From: Dolichospermum sp. UHCC 0259
GTDB lineage: Bacteria; Cyanobacteriota; Cyanobacteriia; Cyanobacteriales; Nostocaceae
Assembly: GCF_009711935.1 (NCBI RefSeq)
Contig: NZ_VIKX01000140.1
Coordinates: forward strand, 1-35,225
Reading direction: 5' to 3'
DNA length: 35,225 nucleotides
The notes beneath the pieces were generated by a model, which saw nothing but the letters and a program-made list of their open reading frames with translations, did not search any database and had not been told where the DNA came from. Both the position numbers and the translations under genes were made by a program. Shown piece by piece: positions 1 to 8,724 of the stretch (the stretch's first letter is position 1; each line of letters begins with the position of its first letter).

Positions 1-2014
1 TTCGTTCACTTACGCCGTAGTGTACTAGCATTATGTGAATCTTCTTGTTCAAGATTTTATCTTTTTGGGAATCTGTGAGAGAATTCCAATCAATATTTGA
101 TGTTTCTAGACAAGCAAGTTTGATATCTTCTGTAGCATCTGGAAGCATGGGTAACGGTTGAACTGCTTTGAGTGCTTCTATGTTTTTTGCTAAATTAGCA
201 GCAATCGCTTCTTGCAGTTTTCTGTAGACGTTACCAGATAAATATTGAGCCGCGAGTTCCCATTTCTGGTTAATTGGATTATAAAAGATGAGATTATCAG
301 CATCGAGTTCTTGAATGATTTCCTCTTGACTCAGGTTGCTAATTTCTGAGATATAATCCAAATCTAAGCAACCTTTGATATTCAGAGAATGTGTTAAAGC
401 ATCTTGGGCTGAATTAACTTTTGTGGGAGCAGAATATGAACGACAAACTCGTTTAGAGAAAATATCAGCTAATTTGTAATTGCTCTTTTCTAGAGTTCTG
501 ACTAAATAATAGTTGGGGTCTTTTCCCAGATGTATTAGGTTGTACTTGCTATTGATTCTGCCCCATTTACGAATGAATGAGTTATAGCTGTTTTTAAGTT
601 CTTGTTGGAGTTGTGTTAATTCCTCATCATTTACTGTTTGTTGGGCATTGATGACTTTTATTAAACAGCTACGGAGTTGCCAAAAATCTTCAATTCGATT
701 TCTCTCTACTGTTTCTACTAAAACTAAATGGCTTTTCGCTCTTTGATAAATTTGGTTTTCATGAATACAAAAAGCCATTTCTTTAATATGTTGCAGTTCA
801 GGGGGAACTAACAGAAGATCTTCAGTTTCCTTTCTAGGAGAGTAGTTAACATTTAGAGGTATTTTGCACAATGCTTCAGATAAATCTCTGCCGTCATCTA
901 ATAGAGCAAAACCTTCACCGTACAGTTTATTAATGCTTGGTGTACCTAATAAGTGATGTACATGAGGATAGATTCTCTGTTGTAAATGTGTGTATTGGGG
1001 AGATTTTTGCAGTTGGTTTTGATAATATTTATCAAAACTTCTGCCTTGAAATTCACTCAAGAAATATTCGTTGAGATGAGCTTTAGTTTTATCACCTTCA
1101 TTACCCCAATCTTGAGGAACAATTTGCACTTCTTGAGTATTTATCCATTTTGATGTATTAGCATGACGAGAATTTTTGACTCTTTGAAAGATTAGCAGAA
1201 TGGGGCTAACTTGAGTTCTAGCTATGGTGTTAAATACTCCACTAGGAAGTCTAACGGCTGTTACCAGTTCTAGTTTTTGTCCTAACCAAGCTCGGAACTT
1301 TTGAGAACTGGGAGCATCTAAAGTGTAAGTAGAAGTAATGACTGCAATTAATCCTTCTTCTCTCACTAAGTCGGCAGATTTGGCTAGAAAATAGTTATGG
1401 ATGCTGACTCCCAGAAAGTTATATTTTGAGTCATTTACTCCATAGTCACCAAAGGGAAAATTCCCACATACCAAATCAAAATATCCTTCGGGGAAGCTGA
1501 CTTTTTCAAAGCCCTGATTATAGATTTGAGCTTCGGGATATAAATGTTTGGCTATGGTAGCGGGTGTTTTATCTAATTCAATTCCAAATAGTTTTGAGTT
1601 GCAGCGTATATCTTCTGGTATGAGTCCAAAGAATAAACCAGTACCGCAAGCTGGTTCTAATATTCTGCCTCCTGTAAATCCTATGCGTGATAGCATTTCC
1701 CAAATACTACGGATGATTTTGGGTTCTGTATAATGGGCATTTAATATGCTACTGGCAGCGTTATTAAATTCATCTTGATTCAGTAAAGTTAGCAATTTTT
1801 TTTGTGCTTTAGCAGCCCATCTGCTTTGTGGATTTAAGCTAAATATTTCAGGTAAACAACCCCATCCATTGAATTTGGCTAATATTTGTAGTTGTTCTTG
1901 GGTGGGAGTAGTGTTGAGATTTTGCAGGGTAATAATTGCCTGTTTGTTGTTTTCCCATCTTTGTTGGGGTGTGGCTTTTAATTCTGATTCTATTGTTGAG
2001 TTGATTGTAAACAT
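1..2014 (-). CDS. Large N6-adenine DNA methylase/helicase-type protein, N-terminal part (cut by window edge)
   Basis: A stop-free reading frame of about 671 codons starts at ATG 2014 and runs off the left edge, so the C-terminus is missing. By my translation it has the SAM-binding motif EPACGTG near residue 118 and a catalytic-type GNFPFGDY near residue 182. These are followed by a TSTYTLD / RLPSGVF stretch and, further on, YLSGNVYRKL. This order is typical of the very large methylase-helicase proteins of plasmids, integrative elements and phages (the DarB-like antirestriction group), in which an SNF2-type helicase follows. The catalytic tetrapeptide is NFPF rather than the usual NPPF/NPPY. 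No clear ribosome binding site precedes the ATG. Family is fairly sure; role (antirestriction, defence or element maintenance) is inference. Confidence 0.8.
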   Translation of the reverse strand, partial: MFTINSTIESELKATPQQRWENNKQAIITLQNLNTTPTQEQLQILAKFNGWGCLPEIFSLNPQSRWAAKAQKKLLTLLNQDEFNNAASSILNAHYTEPKIIRSIWEMLSRIGFTGGRILEPACGTGLFFGLIPEDIRCNSKLFGIELDKTPATIAKHLYPEAQIYNQGFEKVSFPEGYFDLVCGNFPFGDYGVNDSKYNFLGVSIHNYFLAKSADLVREEGLIAVITSTYTLDAPSSQKFRAWLGQKLELVTAVRLPSGVFNTIARTQVSPILLIFQRVKNSRHANTSKWINTQEVQIVPQDWGNEGDKTKAHLNEYFLSEFQGRSFDKYYQNQLQKSPQYTHLQQRIYPHVHHLLGTPSINKLYGEGFALLDDGRDLSEALCKIPLNVNYSPRKETEDLLLVPPELQHIKEMAFCIHENQIYQRAKSHLVLVETVERNRIEDFWQLRSCLIKVINAQQTVNDEELTQLQQELKNSYNSFIRKWGRINSKYNLIHLGKDPNYYLVRTLEKSNYKLADIFSKRVCRSYSAPTKVNSAQDALTHSLNIKGCLDLDYISEISNLSQEEIIQELDADNLIFYNPINQKWELAAQYLSGNVYRKLQEAIAANLAKNIEALKAVQPLPMLPDATEDIKLACLETSNIDWNSLTDSQKDKILNKKIHIMLVHYGVSER

Positions 2015-2405
2015 ATACCATTGCCAAAAAATAGTTTTGGTAATGGGCGCATAGCGCAAATTTACGATTTAAATAATTAGACCTCTGGTAGAATCATTTT
2101 TATGGTGTGATTAAGGGTGTAGTTGAATGCTAGATTAGGCTGGGTAATTAGAAAAGGTGATACCTACCCCTGTTCTGTCACAGTAGGGAAAATGCAATAC
2201 CTGAAATACCTGTGAGGGTTTTGGTTTTCACGCTTTGGTAATGAAATTTATTCATCTGCTTTTGGAATGATCTTAAAGTTTGAAATTCTTGTGTTCGCGT
2301 AGTGTTCCCGCAGGGTAGCAAAAATCCCCCAGCTAGAAGCTGTGGGGATTGTCAACTTGAGAATGTAAAGATGTTGTTATAGTACCAATCACAACATCAT
2401 CGTTA
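2015..2405. other. Intergenic region between the methylase and the RND pump
   Basis: No gene seen. It contains a short GC-rich repeat at about 2293-2318, of a type common in Nostocales intergenic DNA, and the terminator hairpin at 2323-2350. The promoter of the leftward methylase gene should lie near 2020-2100, but I see no clear -35/-10 pair. Confidence 0.5.
2323..2350 (-). terminator. Hairpin with T-run after the RND pump gene
   Basis: Read on the minus strand, AATCCCC with AGCT forms a stem of 7 + 5 base pairs with a single bulge and a 3-base loop. It is followed directly by ATTTTTGC. This is a good rho-independent terminator about 55 bases beyond the pump stop codon. A similar hairpin occurs at ends of IS200/IS605-type elements, but no tnpB is present here. 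Confidence 0.6.
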
Positions 2406-5400
2406 TTAGTCTGACCATGTTTGGTTAACTAAAACAGGTTTGTGTTGAGGCATCAACTGTTTGCCAAACTTAGCATAGAGAGCCGGAATAACTAATAAAG
2501 TCAAAGCTGTAGAAGTAAATAAACCGCCCAAAACTACAATTGCTAAGGGTTGCAGAATTTCATTTCCAGCCCCACTAGCGATCGCCAAGGGCAGCATCCC
2601 CAATGCTGATGTGAGTGCCGTCATCAAGATGGCGTTAACTCGTTCTAGAGAACCCTGGACAATCACATCTTTAAGAGGCATTCCCTGAGTAAACTTATTA
2701 TTATAGTTGTCTACCAACAACAAGCCATTGCGGACAGCAACGCCAAATAGGGTAATAAAACCAATCAAAGAAGCGATGGAAATCACACCGCCACTCAAAG
2801 CAATGGAGATGATACCACCCACCAAAGCCAAAGGCAGATTGAGCATGATGGCGATTGTCGCGGGGAGGGATTTAACAGAGAAGAACATCAACATCGCAAT
2901 CACAATCGCTGCCAAAATACTAAATACCAGGAGATTATTAGTAGCACGCTGCTCCGATTCAAATTGTCCACCGTACTGAATAAAGTAGCCATTAGGGAGT
3001 TTAATTTTCTGTTGAATTTGGGATTGAATATCGCCGACGACACTGCCCAAATCACGCTCGGCCACATTTGCCGAAACAACTATCAGTCGTGAGACATCTT
3101 CCCGATTGACAACATTTGCTCCCATACCGTACTCTACTTTCGCAACCACACCCAGTTGGATAGTTTGCCCAATAGGGGTAGTGATGGGAATAGCACGAAT
3201 GGCATCTAAACTATTGCGGGCTTTATCCGTCAAAGAGATAGAAATATCAATAAGCTGCTGATTTTCTGCCACTTGCGACACCACACGACCATTTAAAGCA
3301 GTTTCCACCACATTTGACAACTGCTCCATACTCAATCCATAGGTAGCGGCAGCAGTGCGATCATATTGAATTTGTACCTGACGAATGGGTAGTTGGGGTT
3401 CAAGCTGCAAGTCCACAACCCCTGTAATGGGCTGAATCACATCTCGTACTTGTTCGCCAATCTTTCGCAGTTCTGTTAAATCCGGTCCAAAGATTTTCAC
3501 AGCGATCGCACTTCTGACCCCCGACAGCACTTCATCCATGCGGTGAGAAATAAATCCACCAATATTAGATGCCACACCAGGCAGTTTATTGAACTCTTGC
3601 CGTAATTGTTTAATGCTGGCTTCGCGGTCTTGGAGGGCGCGATCGCTCAATTCAACGTCCACATGAGCCATACTCACTCCTGCCCCATCTGCATCTCCTG
3701 GAGTGCGTCCTGCTCGTACTTGCACCCACTCATACAAAGGATTATCTTTAAGCGCACTAGACAGTGCTATCCCAGCCCGATTGGTCATATCAAGGGAAAC
3801 ACCCGGAAATAAAACCATTGAATTGACCAATGATTTCTCCTGAAATTCCGGCAGAAACACCCGTCCCAGGGAGGGAACGATGGCAAAAGCAGCAACCAAG
3901 GCTGCAAGTGCTACACCCAGAATGATTTGGGGCGATCGCAGCGACAGATTTAACAATGGACGATATAACCGTTCTGCCCAACGTGAGATAAATGTACCTT
4001 CTTGGGGTAGGGTTTGGTTTGCCAGCAGAATGGCACACAAAGCAGGTGAAAGGGTCATAGCCACCAAAGTAGACGCACAGATAGAAAGCAAGTATGCAAA
4101 ACCCATCGGTGCAAAAATATTACCCTCAACACCCGTCAAACTAAAAATTGGTGCAAACACGACCACAATGATCACCGTGGAAAAAATCACGGCTAACCGC
4201 ACCTGTACAGAGGTTTCATACACCACCTCGAAAGGATGCTTGGGGTTGCCCTGTGCCTGATTAGTTCGCAATCCGCGATAGCAGTTCTCCATGTCCACGA
4301 TTGAGTCATCAACAACTGAGCCAATAGCTACGACTAAACCGCCCAAGGTCATAGTGTTAATGCCCAAGCCAAAAGCTTTCATGAACATTAAGCCAATTAA
4401 CAGTGACAGAGGAATTGCACTCAGAGTAATTACGGCAGTACGCCAATTCATTAGAAATAACAGCATAATCACCGACACGATGATGATGCCTTGAATCAGG
4501 GAACTGCTGACATTGGCAATGGCAGTATCAATAAAGTTAGATTGTCGGAATGTTCGCGCCACTTGCACATCAGAGGGAAATGTGTCCTGCAAAGATTGCA
4601 GCATCGCTTCTACCGCTTTTGTCACCGTGGGAGTATCAACATCAGGCTGTTTGTTAATCATCATCACCACAGCTGGCTGACCATTAAAACTAGCGTCCCC
4701 CCGCTTCAGTGCTGCACCCGTTTTTACTTCCGCTACGTCTTTGAGCAAAATCGGTTTCCCATCTTGCACCTTCACCACAGATTGTTGCAAGTCTGCAATT
4801 GATTTTACCTGGCCAATACCGCGTACCAACAGTTCTTGACCACCACCAATGAGAAATCCACCAGGGGCGTTAGAATTTGCACCCTTAGCAGCATTGGTAA
4901 CTTCAGTCAGGGAAACATTGAGCGATCGCAATTTGGCTGGATCAACTAACACCTGTTCCTGTCGTTCATCCCCACCGTAAACAGTAACTTGGGTAACTCC
5001 CGGCACAGATAAAATTTGGTTGCTCAGGGTGCTATCCACCAGACGGCGCAAATCCATCAGCGAAGTCTGTCCTTGTCCATTCACAGTAAAGGCATACTGT
5101 AAAATCGTACCCAAGGGCGATGCTAACGGTGAAATTTCCGGTGGATGCACCCCTTCAGGTAACTGATTTGTCACCTGCTGGAGTCGTTCTGTCACTGATT
5201 GCCGAGCTTTATAAATGTCCGCTTCCTGGTCAAACACCACCTGCACCATAGACAGCCCAACTTTAGAGGAAGAACGCACCGTAGTCACCCCTGGCAAACC
5301 ATTCACCGCGCTTTCAATCGGCACAGTAATTTGTGATTCCACTTCCTCTGGCGCTAGTCCAGTCGCTTCAGTGTGAATATCTACCTGGGGGGGCGCAAAT

Positions 5401-5534
5401 TCGGGAAACACATCCAGGGGCATCTGTGTAACAGTAAACACTCCCCATATTGTGACTAAAATCGCACAGATAACTATAAACCAACGCTGGGTAATTGAGT
5501 TTTTGAGAATCTGATTCAGAAGGGAATTAAACAT
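2406..5534 (-). CDS. Heavy-metal efflux RND pump, CusA/CzcA family
   Basis: This 1042-residue protein has the full length of an inner-membrane RND permease. It would export metal ions by proton antiport as part of a tripartite complex. A membrane helix lies at about residues 17-36. The large periplasmic loop begins MPLDVFPEFAPPQVDI, and around residues 400-415 is the helix motif GSVVDDSIVDMEN, characteristic of the HME (metal) branch of RND pumps. Further helices cluster at 330-540 and near the C-terminus. AGGAG lies 12-13 bases before ATG 5534. The shortened adaptor gene lies upstream on the same strand, separated by a repeat-filled gap, and the RppA/RppB regulator genes are divergent. The metal cannot be read from sequence: nickel, cobalt, zinc or copper are all possible. 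Confidence 0.9.
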   Translation of the reverse strand: MFNSLLNQILKNSITQRWFIVICAILVTIWGVFTVTQMPLDVFPEFAPPQVDIHTEATGLAPEEVESQITVPIESAVNGLPGVTTVRSSSKVGLSMVQVVFDQEADIYKARQSVTERLQQVTNQLPEGVHPPEISPLASPLGTILQYAFTVNGQGQTSLMDLRRLVDSTLSNQILSVPGVTQVTVYGGDERQEQVLVDPAKLRSLNVSLTEVTNAAKGANSNAPGGFLIGGGQELLVRGIGQVKSIADLQQSVVKVQDGKPILLKDVAEVKTGAALKRGDASFNGQPAVVMMINKQPDVDTPTVTKAVEAMLQSLQDTFPSDVQVARTFRQSNFIDTAIANVSSSLIQGIIIVSVIMLLFLMNWRTAVITLSAIPLSLLIGLMFMKAFGLGINTMTLGGLVVAIGSVVDDSIVDMENCYRGLRTNQAQGNPKHPFEVVYETSVQVRLAVIFSTVIIVVVFAPIFSLTGVEGNIFAPMGFAYLLSICASTLVAMTLSPALCAILLANQTLPQEGTFISRWAERLYRPLLNLSLRSPQIILGVALAALVAAFAIVPSLGRVFLPEFQEKSLVNSMVLFPGVSLDMTNRAGIALSSALKDNPLYEWVQVRAGRTPGDADGAGVSMAHVDVELSDRALQDREASIKQLRQEFNKLPGVASNIGGFISHRMDEVLSGVRSAIAVKIFGPDLTELRKIGEQVRDVIQPITGVVDLQLEPQLPIRQVQIQYDRTAAATYGLSMEQLSNVVETALNGRVVSQVAENQQLIDISISLTDKARNSLDAIRAIPITTPIGQTIQLGVVAKVEYGMGANVVNREDVSRLIVVSANVAERDLGSVVGDIQSQIQQKIKLPNGYFIQYGGQFESEQRATNNLLVFSILAAIVIAMLMFFSVKSLPATIAIMLNLPLALVGGIISIALSGGVISIASLIGFITLFGVAVRNGLLLVDNYNNKFTQGMPLKDVIVQGSLERVNAILMTALTSALGMLPLAIASGAGNEILQPLAIVVLGGLFTSTALTLLVIPALYAKFGKQLMPQHKPVLVNQTWSD

Positions 5535-5561
5535 TTCAATTAAAAATCTCCTTTCTTATAG

Positions 5562-5637
5562 GACTTACAGCAGTTTTTATGTATTTAGACACACAGTGAT
5601 ATCTGTATTTCTTTCTTTGCGCCTTTGCGTGAGACAT
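5562..5637 (-). repeat. Dispersed repeat, copy A (inverted relative to 7242-7329)
   Basis: This stretch, beginning GACTTACAGCAGTTTT and ending in the TTTGCGCCTTTGCGTGAGA block, matches the reverse complement of 7242-7329 almost base for base. The other copy has extra GGCGCAAA units. A shorter relative sits just before hypF (17163-17199). It lies in the gap between the adaptor and pump genes. Confidence 0.85.
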
Positions 5638-5643
5638 AGAAAT

Positions 5644-5699
5644 GTGGTACGCGCTTCGCGCAGGCTACGCGTTAGCGAAGCTTTCGCTTTAGCGATACG
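5644..5699. repeat. Palindromic GC-rich intergenic repeat
   Basis: A run of overlapping palindromes (GCGCTTCGCGC, GTTAGCGAAGC, GCTTTAGCGATACG) typical of short dispersed repeats in Nostocales genomes. No coding content. It fills the rest of the gap between the adaptor and pump genes and could fold in the mRNA. Confidence 0.6.
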
Positions 5700-5728
5700 T
5701 TTTTTCATGATTTTGCGTAAGTCCTGTC

Positions 5729-6400
5729 TTATTCAGATAAATCGCTTTTCTTTTTACCCATACCTACGACAACAGCGATCGCTCCACCCACAAGCACAAC
5801 TCCACCACCAACTCCTGCTAAAATACCCATCGGCAATCCACCACTTGCTTGCTGAGTTGTTTCACCAGCCTGTGAGACGAGATTACCGCTGGCATCATGG
5901 CTATGAGGTATTCCTTTAGCATCTGCCTGAGCATGGGCTGTATCAGTTTTAGGAGTAGCGCTCGCTACTGGACTGGGTGCTGTATCGGCGGTTTGAGTTT
6001 TACGCGATTCGGCATAGAGCGACAAACTACCTTGGGTAACGAGCTTTTCCCCAACTGATAATCCTTTTGTCACTGAGATTAGTTCGCCTTTGGTTGCACC
6101 GGTGGTGACTTCGACTGGCTCATAAAAATTCTTATACTGCACAAAGACTATCTGTTTATCGTTTGCATCAACCAATGCCGTCACCGGAATCATCACCGCA
6201 GATCCAGATTTGGCAGAGGAGCTGATCGGTGTTACCACAATACCTAACAGTTGATCGGTTTGAGCATTGACTTTGACGCGATTAATGCCGCCCGTTGCTT
6301 GAAATTCATCACCATGTCCAACGTGAGCAAATACAACTGTGGGCGTACTGATAATTAAACTGGCTGCCAGAATGGAACTCACTAGTATAAAAGATTTCAT
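5729..6400 (-). CDS. Shortened periplasmic adaptor (membrane-fusion protein) of the metal RND pump
   Basis: The protein has about 223 residues, against roughly 350-550 for normal CusB/CzcB adaptors. A signal peptide ends around VVFA, followed by HVGHGDEF. Residues about 40-135 match the C-terminal half of adaptors: a beta-barrel stretch with VIPVTALVD and the segment SVTKGLSVGEKLVTQGSLSLYAES. The lipoyl/barrel-sandwich and coiled-coil hairpin parts are absent. A His-containing linker (GIPHSHDASG) leads to a C-terminal membrane helix at about 192-216 ending in KKKSD. I prefer ATG 6400 because GAGGAG sits 5 bases before it; GTG 6406 would overlap that site. It precedes the pump gene on the same strand and probably works with it. 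It may be a specialised short adaptor or a decayed one. Confidence 0.7.
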   Translation of the reverse strand: MKSFILVSSILAASLIISTPTVVFAHVGHGDEFQATGGINRVKVNAQTDQLLGIVVTPISSSAKSGSAVMIPVTALVDANDKQIVFVQYKNFYEPVEVTTGATKGELISVTKGLSVGEKLVTQGSLSLYAESRKTQTADTAPSPVASATPKTDTAHAQADAKGIPHSHDASGNLVSQAGETTQQASGGLPMGILAGVGGGVVLVGGAIAVVVGMGKKKSDLSE

Positions 6401-6457
6401 AATCACTCCTCACAATGAATACGGGGTTAAACAAAAGTTCTCCATAGTTTGCCAAAG

Positions 6458-6479
6458 TCCAGATGAAATCCAGGTGAAA
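6458..6479 (+). promoter_or_regulatory. Tandem 11-bp direct repeat, candidate RppA operator
   Basis: TCCAGATGAAA at 6458-6468 is followed immediately by TCCAGGTGAAA at 6469-6479: two half-sites with an 11-bp period, differing at one base. OmpR/PhoB-family regulators bind such tandem direct repeats. The site lies in the divergent gap between the adaptor (minus) and response-regulator (plus) genes, so one site could control both. Binding is inferred. Confidence 0.55.
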
Positions 6480-6530
6480 TGGCAAAAGTTTTTGTAAGAT
6501 CAGAGCTTCGTGGTTGATTTCCCTGAAGTG

Positions 6531-7229
6531 ATGCGAATTTTACTGGTGGAAGATGAAGCAGATTTGGGACTGGCAATCAAGCAAGTCCTAATTAGCGAGA
6601 GATATGTTGTGGATTGGGTGACAGATGGCACTGAGGCATGGCTCTGTCTTGAAAGCCAGTGGACAGACTACACAGTTGCTATTGTTGATTGGCTGTTACC
6701 GGAAATGTCGGGATTGGAGTTATGTCAGAAGCTCAGACTACACCAAAATCCCTTACCAGTGCTGATGCTTACTGCTTTGGGTCAGCCCGAAAATCGCGTG
6801 GCAGGGTTGGATGCGGGCGCGGATGATTATTTAGTCAAACCGTTTGTAATGGAAGAATTGCTGGCACGGTTGCGGGCCCTTCAGAGGCGATCGCCTCAAC
6901 TACAATCGTCTACTCTGACTGTTGCAGGTTTTACTCTGGATACAGCAAATAATGTCCTTCAAGTGAATTCCGATGGATCTACGCCCCTAGTTATTCCCTT
7001 AACCACCAAAGAATTTCAGCTGCTCATGTATTTGATGCAGAACCCCAATCGCATCATTCCCGGTAGTAAATTACGTCATCAACTTTGGGATATGGATGAA
7101 GAGCCGATTAGTAATGTAGTTGCGGCGCAAATGCGTCTACTACGTCGCAAGTTAGCAAATCATGGCTGTCCCTGCCCGATTGAAACTGTTCCCGGTGCTG
7201 GCTATCGTTTTACAGCTATTTTCAGGTAA
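6531..7229 (+). CDS. rppA: OmpR-family response regulator, RppA-like
   Basis: This cytoplasmic transcription factor is phosphorylated by the sensor kinase encoded just downstream. From the preferred start MRILLVEDEA (ATG 6531) it has 232 residues. The receiver domain (1-120) has the acidic pocket EDE (8-10), phospho-acceptor Asp53 in VDWLLPEMSG and the conserved Lys in YLVKPF. A winged-helix DNA-binding domain follows (about 130-230), with LTTKEFQLLMYL and a C-terminal PGAGYRF. A GTG at 6510 would add seven residues. It closely resembles cyanobacterial RppA/NrsR regulators, which control redox or metal-efflux genes. The divergent adaptor-pump genes are the obvious targets, through the direct repeat at 6458-6479. 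A dispersed repeat (7242-7329) separates it from the kinase gene. Confidence 0.85.
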   Translation: MRILLVEDEADLGLAIKQVLISERYVVDWVTDGTEAWLCLESQWTDYTVAIVDWLLPEMSGLELCQKLRLHQNPLPVLMLTALGQPENRVAGLDAGADDYLVKPFVMEELLARLRALQRRSPQLQSSTLTVAGFTLDTANNVLQVNSDGSTPLVIPLTTKEFQLLMYLMQNPNRIIPGSKLRHQLWDMDEEPISNVVAAQMRLLRRKLANHGCPCPIETVPGAGYRFTAIFR

Positions 7230-7241
7230 ATGAACTTTTTA

Positions 7242-7329
7242 TATCTCACGCAAAGGCGCAAAGGCGCAAAGGAAGAAAGAAATACAGATATCAGTGTGTG
7301 GTCTAAATATATGAAAACTGCTGTAAGTC
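7242..7329 (+). repeat. Dispersed repeat, copy B, between rppA and rppB
   Basis: This is the inverted partner of 5562-5637. It begins with CTCACGCAAAGGCGCAAAGG and ends with ACTGCTGTAAGTC. The CAAAGGCG unit is present one extra time here. It occupies most of the 118-base gap between the two-component genes. Confidence 0.85.
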
Positions 7330-7347
7330 TCAACTTGATTCTCGGCT

Positions 7348-8724
7348 ATGAATAGCTACTCACTTTTTCGGCGCAGTCGTCTACGGTTAGCCCTCTGGTA
7401 TGCCGGAGTTATGGGCGTGATTTTGAGTGTTTCTGGCTTGGGGATGTATCGCGCAATGGTACAAACAAAGTGGGCAGGAATGGAGCGCGAGATTGAATCA
7501 ATTGCTGGAACTTTACACGATAGCGTTGAACCACTGTTACCGCCTTCTGAAGAACCGACTGCGGTTTTGCAACAAATTTTTCCTGATCTTTGTTTAAGTG
7601 AACAACCTTGCAAGGCTACCCCAACGCTGATTCAACGGCACACCATCGGTATTAGCGATCGCACCACATATTATATTCGGCTGTTCAATCATCAAGGGAA
7701 ACTCCTGGCTTTTTCACCCAATCAACCGTTATCTCTGCCACCAACTCTCAACCGCACTTCATGGCAAACCTTTCGCACGGCTAACGGCATTCGCTATCAC
7801 CAATTCACCACGATTTTGCATAGTGCCAATACCCATACTTTAGCTAATGAAGCCAATGCTGATTCATCCTGGGGCTATTTGCAAATTGGGCGCACTTTAG
7901 AACATTTTGATGCGGAAATTAGGCGGATTCAATGGATTATAGCGATTGGGTTGCCTATTGCTTTGAGTTTGGTTGCTACTTCCAGTTGGTGGCTTTCCGG
8001 ATTAGCAATGCAGCCAATTTACCATTCCTATCAGCAACAGCAACAGTTTACCGCTAATGCTGCCCACGAATTGCGATCGCCTCTGGCTAGTCTGTTGGCG
8101 ACTGTGGAAGCTATTCTCCGTATACCGCAATCAAATCAACAAGATATACAAATCATGCTTCATACTGTTGAGCGACAAGGACGACGATTGAGCCATTTAA
8201 TCGCTGACTTACTCTTGTTAACCAGTCTGGAGCAAAATTCATCGTCAAAACCTTTTCAGCCCTGTTGCCTAAATGATTTGGTGAGCGATTTGACTGAAGA
8301 ATTTTTAGAACTGGCTACTGCTGCTGATATTAATTTAACCTGCCAAATTCCCACTTGCGAGATTTATGCTCTAGGTAATGAATCGCAACTTTACCGTTTA
8401 GTGTCAAACTTGATTGCCAATGCCATCCAGTACACACCCAGAGGGGGATATGTAACTGTTAGCTTAGTCAGGAGTGATTACACTGCTGTGATTGCTGTGA
8501 AAGATACGGGGATTGGGATTGGGCTTGCTGATCAGGAGCGAATTTTTGACCGCTTTTACCGTGTTGATAGCAATCGCTCTCGTAAAAACGGAGGCACAGG
8601 GTTAGGTTTAGCTATAGCTGTGGCGATCGCCCAAAAACATCAAGCGCATCTGAAAGTTGAAAGTCAGGTCGGAATAGGTAGTATTTTTACGCTAGAAGTA
8701 AAAATTGTATTGTCTAATACATAG
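7348..8724 (+). CDS. rppB: Membrane sensor histidine kinase, RppB-like
   Basis: The protein has 458 residues. A membrane helix at about 16-36 and another at about 194-216 bracket a periplasmic sensor region of roughly 155 residues, containing two Cys (LCLSEQPCK). The HisKA domain has AAHELRSPLASLL with phospho-acceptor His240. The ATPase domain shows the N box (NLIANAIQYTP), DTGIGIG, an F box (RIFDRFYRV) and GGTGLGLAIA. It is intact and should phosphorylate the response regulator encoded upstream. The N-terminus (LFRRSRLRLALWYAGVMGVI) is very like cyanobacterial RppB/NrsS sensors. No ribosome binding site is obvious before ATG 7348. Signal unknown; metal or redox state is likely from the family and the neighbouring pump. 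Confidence 0.87.
   Translation: MNSYSLFRRSRLRLALWYAGVMGVILSVSGLGMYRAMVQTKWAGMEREIESIAGTLHDSVEPLLPPSEEPTAVLQQIFPDLCLSEQPCKATPTLIQRHTIGISDRTTYYIRLFNHQGKLLAFSPNQPLSLPPTLNRTSWQTFRTANGIRYHQFTTILHSANTHTLANEANADSSWGYLQIGRTLEHFDAEIRRIQWIIAIGLPIALSLVATSSWWLSGLAMQPIYHSYQQQQQFTANAAHELRSPLASLLATVEAILRIPQSNQQDIQIMLHTVERQGRRLSHLIADLLLLTSLEQNSSSKPFQPCCLNDLVSDLTEEFLELATAADINLTCQIPTCEIYALGNESQLYRLVSNLIANAIQYTPRGGYVTVSLVRSDYTAVIAVKDTGIGIGLADQERIFDRFYRVDSNRSRKNGGTGLGLAIAVAIAQKHQAHLKVESQVGIGSIFTLEVKIVLSNT

Noticed and set aside
1548-2054. Two 61-codon plus-strand frames
   Set aside because: They lie opposite the methylase frame and have no coding signature.
2323-2350. IS200/IS605-type end hairpin or omega-RNA end
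   Set aside because: No tnpA/tnpB or second end nearby; on the minus strand it is better explained as the pump-gene terminator.
2707-4802. Several plus-strand reading frames opposite the RND pump gene
   Set aside because: They are antisense shadows of a strongly coding frame, with no family resemblance or ribosome binding sites.
6510-6530. GTG start for the response regulator
   Set aside because: The ATG at 6531 gives the standard MRILLVEDE start; the upstream seven residues are not family-like.
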